This document shows positions 62,074 through 64,000 of a stretch of 64,000 nucleotides of DNA, piece after piece (the first letter of the stretch is position 1; each line of letters begins with the position of its first letter). The position numbers were made by a program, and so were the translations under genes. The notes below the pieces were generated by a model. The model saw only the letters and a program-made list of their open reading frames with translations. It did not search any database and was not told where the DNA came from. Source of the stretch: Moorena sp. SIOASIH (GTDB taxonomy: Bacteria > Cyanobacteriota > Cyanobacteriia > Cyanobacteriales > Coleofasciculaceae); the NCBI RefSeq assembly GCF_010671925.1, contig NZ_JAAHIH010000004.1:611501-675500 (forward strand), given 5' to 3'.

Positions 62074-63666
62074 TCAAAAACGCTGCTCGAACTTCAACCA
62101 TTCATAATCATCCAAGGTTTGTACCTCATCACTTAGGTCAACCCACGGTTGTAATTGTCCTGCTTGAAAGGTACGGCTCATGACCACATAAATCGATGTC
62201 TGGTCACCACCAATTCCGACACTTTGTACCGACTTCCAAGACTTAGCTTGTAACTCATCAATGACCAACCATCGCTCACCTTGCCAATAAAAATATCGGC
62301 GAAAGCAGAAGGGAGCGTCTTTTTTACCAGTAATTAATAATTTCTGCAATAATTTCCGAATTAAATTGGGAAAGAAGCGTCCTATCGTTAACATCACTCC
62401 CCGCAGAATTAGTAAATTCATTGGAGTCATTTGCTTCTGTTTCGCCCATCCCAAGTTTCCCTCAATCAGAATTTCATCTTCACTGACTTTAACGTGATAG
62501 TCATCAATCAGATGACCGACGGCATTTTTTAATTTACCTCTGTTCTGTACTAGGAGAGAAAAATGGGTATCTGAAGCAATTAATTGATTGTCTCGAAATA
62601 TCTTAAAAACGCCTCCTTTATTCAAAGCTAAATAAAGCTCTGTACCGCGACGGCGGTCAATTAGGATGTTGGCGTCTTTCAACCACACGCGACCACGGGG
62701 ACGGGGAGTTGGTTTGGGTCGGTTGCTGACAAAATCCCGCCAAGATAGGAGATAATTCCAGGTATGGTGACCAATGATGTGATCATCAGCGTAACAGGGA
62801 CCAAGACCATTAGCTAATCCCACCAAGAAGCGGTCATTAATCTCTAGGGCTTGTGGAAACCAGCGTCCTACTAATTCAAACCCATGGGGAAAAAAGTTGT
62901 AAGTGTTACGGCTAGTGTATTCTCCACCATAGGAACCATCGGGATGGATGAATTGTGCGGCTAATTCGACAGCTTTGATCAGAGCTTCTTTTAGGCGTGG
63001 GTCTAGTCTCAACAGATAAATCCTGGCTAGACAGGAAATCGTTAAGGTGTGGTAGCCTGGGTCGCAGCCTTCGTATTCTATAAACCAACCTTCGGGACTT
63101 TGCCAGGATAATACTTGCTCTAGCCTTTGCGATCGCGCTCTATCCCATTGATTGGTATGCAAGAGTTCCGATAGCAGGTCTAAACATAAGACAATCAAGG
63201 CTTGGTGGTTGCTCAGCTGTCCACTTTCCATGTGATGGGCTAGCCAATCTGCTCGTTTTTCAAAGAATTGTAAGGCAATGGGGTTATGGAGTCCCATGGC
63301 TTTGTAACTTTCGATGCTAGCCAATAAAGAAAAGGCGGCGGCTCCAGCAGCACGCTCATAGGGGAAATAATCATCACAGGAGCCATCGGGATGGGAACTG
63401 GATGCAGCAAAAAGTATCCCTGCTTCGACCCAATCGAGAATTACTGGTTGCTGGTAGAACGGGTTATCTGGGAAGTCGGTATGATAAGCTAGTGCTAGAG
63501 GCCAGACAAATTCCTGTGCCATCCCACTAGGAAAATCAATGATTTTATAGTGCCAGAAGTTACGGTCAAAGCAGCCGTAGGTGGGACTGTGGGGATTCCG
63601 GTCTAGGAGGGTGAGGATTTTAGGGATTTGGTTTAGGGCTTGACGGGCGAATAGGTCTCTGGTCAT
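62074..63666 (-). CDS. Hypothetical 530-aa alpha/alpha-toroid-like protein
   Basis: I do not recognise the family. Residues ~40-310 have repeated helical pairs with Trp/His-rich turns (QEFVWPLALAYHTDFPDNPF, SSHPDGSCDDYFPYERA, SPEGWFIEYEGCDPGYHTLT, HPDGSYGGEYTSRNTYNFFPH), a layout like alpha/alpha-toroids of glycoside hydrolases or heparinase-like lyases. The last 200 residues are strand-rich and may be a beta-sandwich. Acidic/aromatic residues DDYFPYE and HHTWNYLLSW could line a sugar site. Start ATG 63666. Its 3' tail is duplicated at 57066-57339. It may act on a glycan made by the neighbouring operon; this is inference. Confidence 0.85.
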   Translation of the reverse strand: MTRDLFARQALNQIPKILTLLDRNPHSPTYGCFDRNFWHYKIIDFPSGMAQEFVWPLALAYHTDFPDNPFYQQPVILDWVEAGILFAASSSHPDGSCDDYFPYERAAGAAAFSLLASIESYKAMGLHNPIALQFFEKRADWLAHHMESGQLSNHQALIVLCLDLLSELLHTNQWDRARSQRLEQVLSWQSPEGWFIEYEGCDPGYHTLTISCLARIYLLRLDPRLKEALIKAVELAAQFIHPDGSYGGEYTSRNTYNFFPHGFELVGRWFPQALEINDRFLVGLANGLGPCYADDHIIGHHTWNYLLSWRDFVSNRPKPTPRPRGRVWLKDANILIDRRRGTELYLALNKGGVFKIFRDNQLIASDTHFSLLVQNRGKLKNAVGHLIDDYHVKVSEDEILIEGNLGWAKQKQMTPMNLLILRGVMLTIGRFFPNLIRKLLQKLLITGKKDAPFCFRRYFYWQGERWLVIDELQAKSWKSVQSVGIGGDQTSIYVVMSRTFQAGQLQPWVDLSDEVQTLDDYEWLKFEQRF

Positions 63667-63792
63667 TATTTGCTGCTGAATGTGTCAATGGGTCAGTCCG
63701 AGAGTGATGGTTGTTTTCAGCCAAAAGCAGTCTTAAGAGCTTCCCACTATCACAAGTAGTCTTAAGAGCTCCCCACTATCACAATAGGATTT

Positions 63793-64000
63793 TTATCGAT
63801 TCAAGAAACTATTGGCAAATTCTTCCCCTTCTCCTCCCTCTTCCCGGTTTTCCCGCTGTTGTTGATTTCCGGTTGGTAGCAAGTCAGGAGTGTGATTGGA
63901 GTCAACTTCCAATCGACGTAGTCGCAGTTGGATGTCTTCTAGAAGTTGACGATTGACTGCCATTAGGTCTGCCACTAAGCCAAATATCCACAGTTGAAAG
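63793..64000 (-). CDS. C-terminal end of a gene, partial
   Basis: The minus-strand frame is open from the right edge and ends in ...RRLEVDSNHTPDLLPTGNQ and EEGGEGEEFANSFLNR at a stop at 63793. The visible residues begin FQLWIFGLVADLMAVNRQLL, which looks like a helix followed by an amphipathic helix, then a polar low-complexity tail. No family can be assigned. It ends 126 bp upstream of the 530-aa gene on the same strand. Confidence 0.6.
   Translation of the reverse strand, partial: FQLWIFGLVADLMAVNRQLLEDIQLRLRRLEVDSNHTPDLLPTGNQQQRENREEGGEGEEFANSFLNR

Overview
The window looks like chromosome of a large-genome filamentous marine cyanobacterium, with Moorena/Moorea (Lyngbya-type) as the best guess from memory. 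The reasons are frequent GCGATCGC (HIP1) octamers, a dnaE gene ending in the cyanobacterial split-intein N-half, a homogentisate phytyltransferase, a bacterial-type sucrose-phosphate synthase, a vanadium haloperoxidase, and intergenic regions full of heptad/octad short tandem repeats and palindromic mini-elements. I saw no rRNA, tRNA or CRISPR array.

Region 1-17.3 kb holds five minus-strand genes: 1195 aa (LamG-like), 1351 aa, 180 aa, 188 aa, then a giant of at least 2658 residues that runs off the left edge. All are beta-rich, lack signal peptides and membrane segments, and several carry in-frame low-complexity repeats. I cannot assign a function. This is one of the two best candidates for an undescribed system.

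Region 17.5-29 kb is mobile-element-rich. It has a decayed IS66-type transposase, a RodZ-like protein, five tandem ~130-bp palindromic repeats fused to the 3' end of an animal-type haem peroxidase gene, a frameshifted Uma2 gene, several MITE-like palindromes, a possible structured RNA or IS200/IS605 relic, then tocopherol/quinone prenyltransferase and type 2 NADH dehydrogenase genes.

Region 29-39.3 kb has sucrose-phosphate synthase, vanadium haloperoxidase, an SGNH hydrolase, a Gfo/Idh/MocA oxidoreductase, a DUF1997 protein and an RTX calcium-binding protein, separated by repeats. A recurrent terminal-inverted-repeat element (ends GTAAGCATTCAGC) occurs here; two of its copies are flanked by 7-8-bp direct repeats that look like target-site duplications.

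Region 39.2-53.1 kb is mostly housekeeping: dnaE N-terminal half with two complete mini-inteins plus the split-intein N-half, a cyclic-nucleotide-binding protein beside a membrane/HEAT-repeat transporter-like protein, infC, an alpha/beta hydrolase, a BON-domain protein, ilvH, a PAS histidine kinase and a flippase-like membrane protein. One intein has absorbed an 80-bp MITE as coding sequence and the other a heptad repeat.

Region 53.9-64 kb encodes a GH3-family acyl-adenylating enzyme, a frameshifted HTH gene, and a glycan-type operon (methyltransferase-glycosyltransferase fusion, methyltransferase, GT39-like membrane protein). Both sides of the operon carry homologous but diverged arrays of the palindrome ATAGCGCTAT, each ending in the same 274-bp 3' tail of a 530-aa alpha/alpha-toroid-like gene; only the right-hand copy of that gene is complete. 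This duplicated, array-flanked block is the second candidate for something new.
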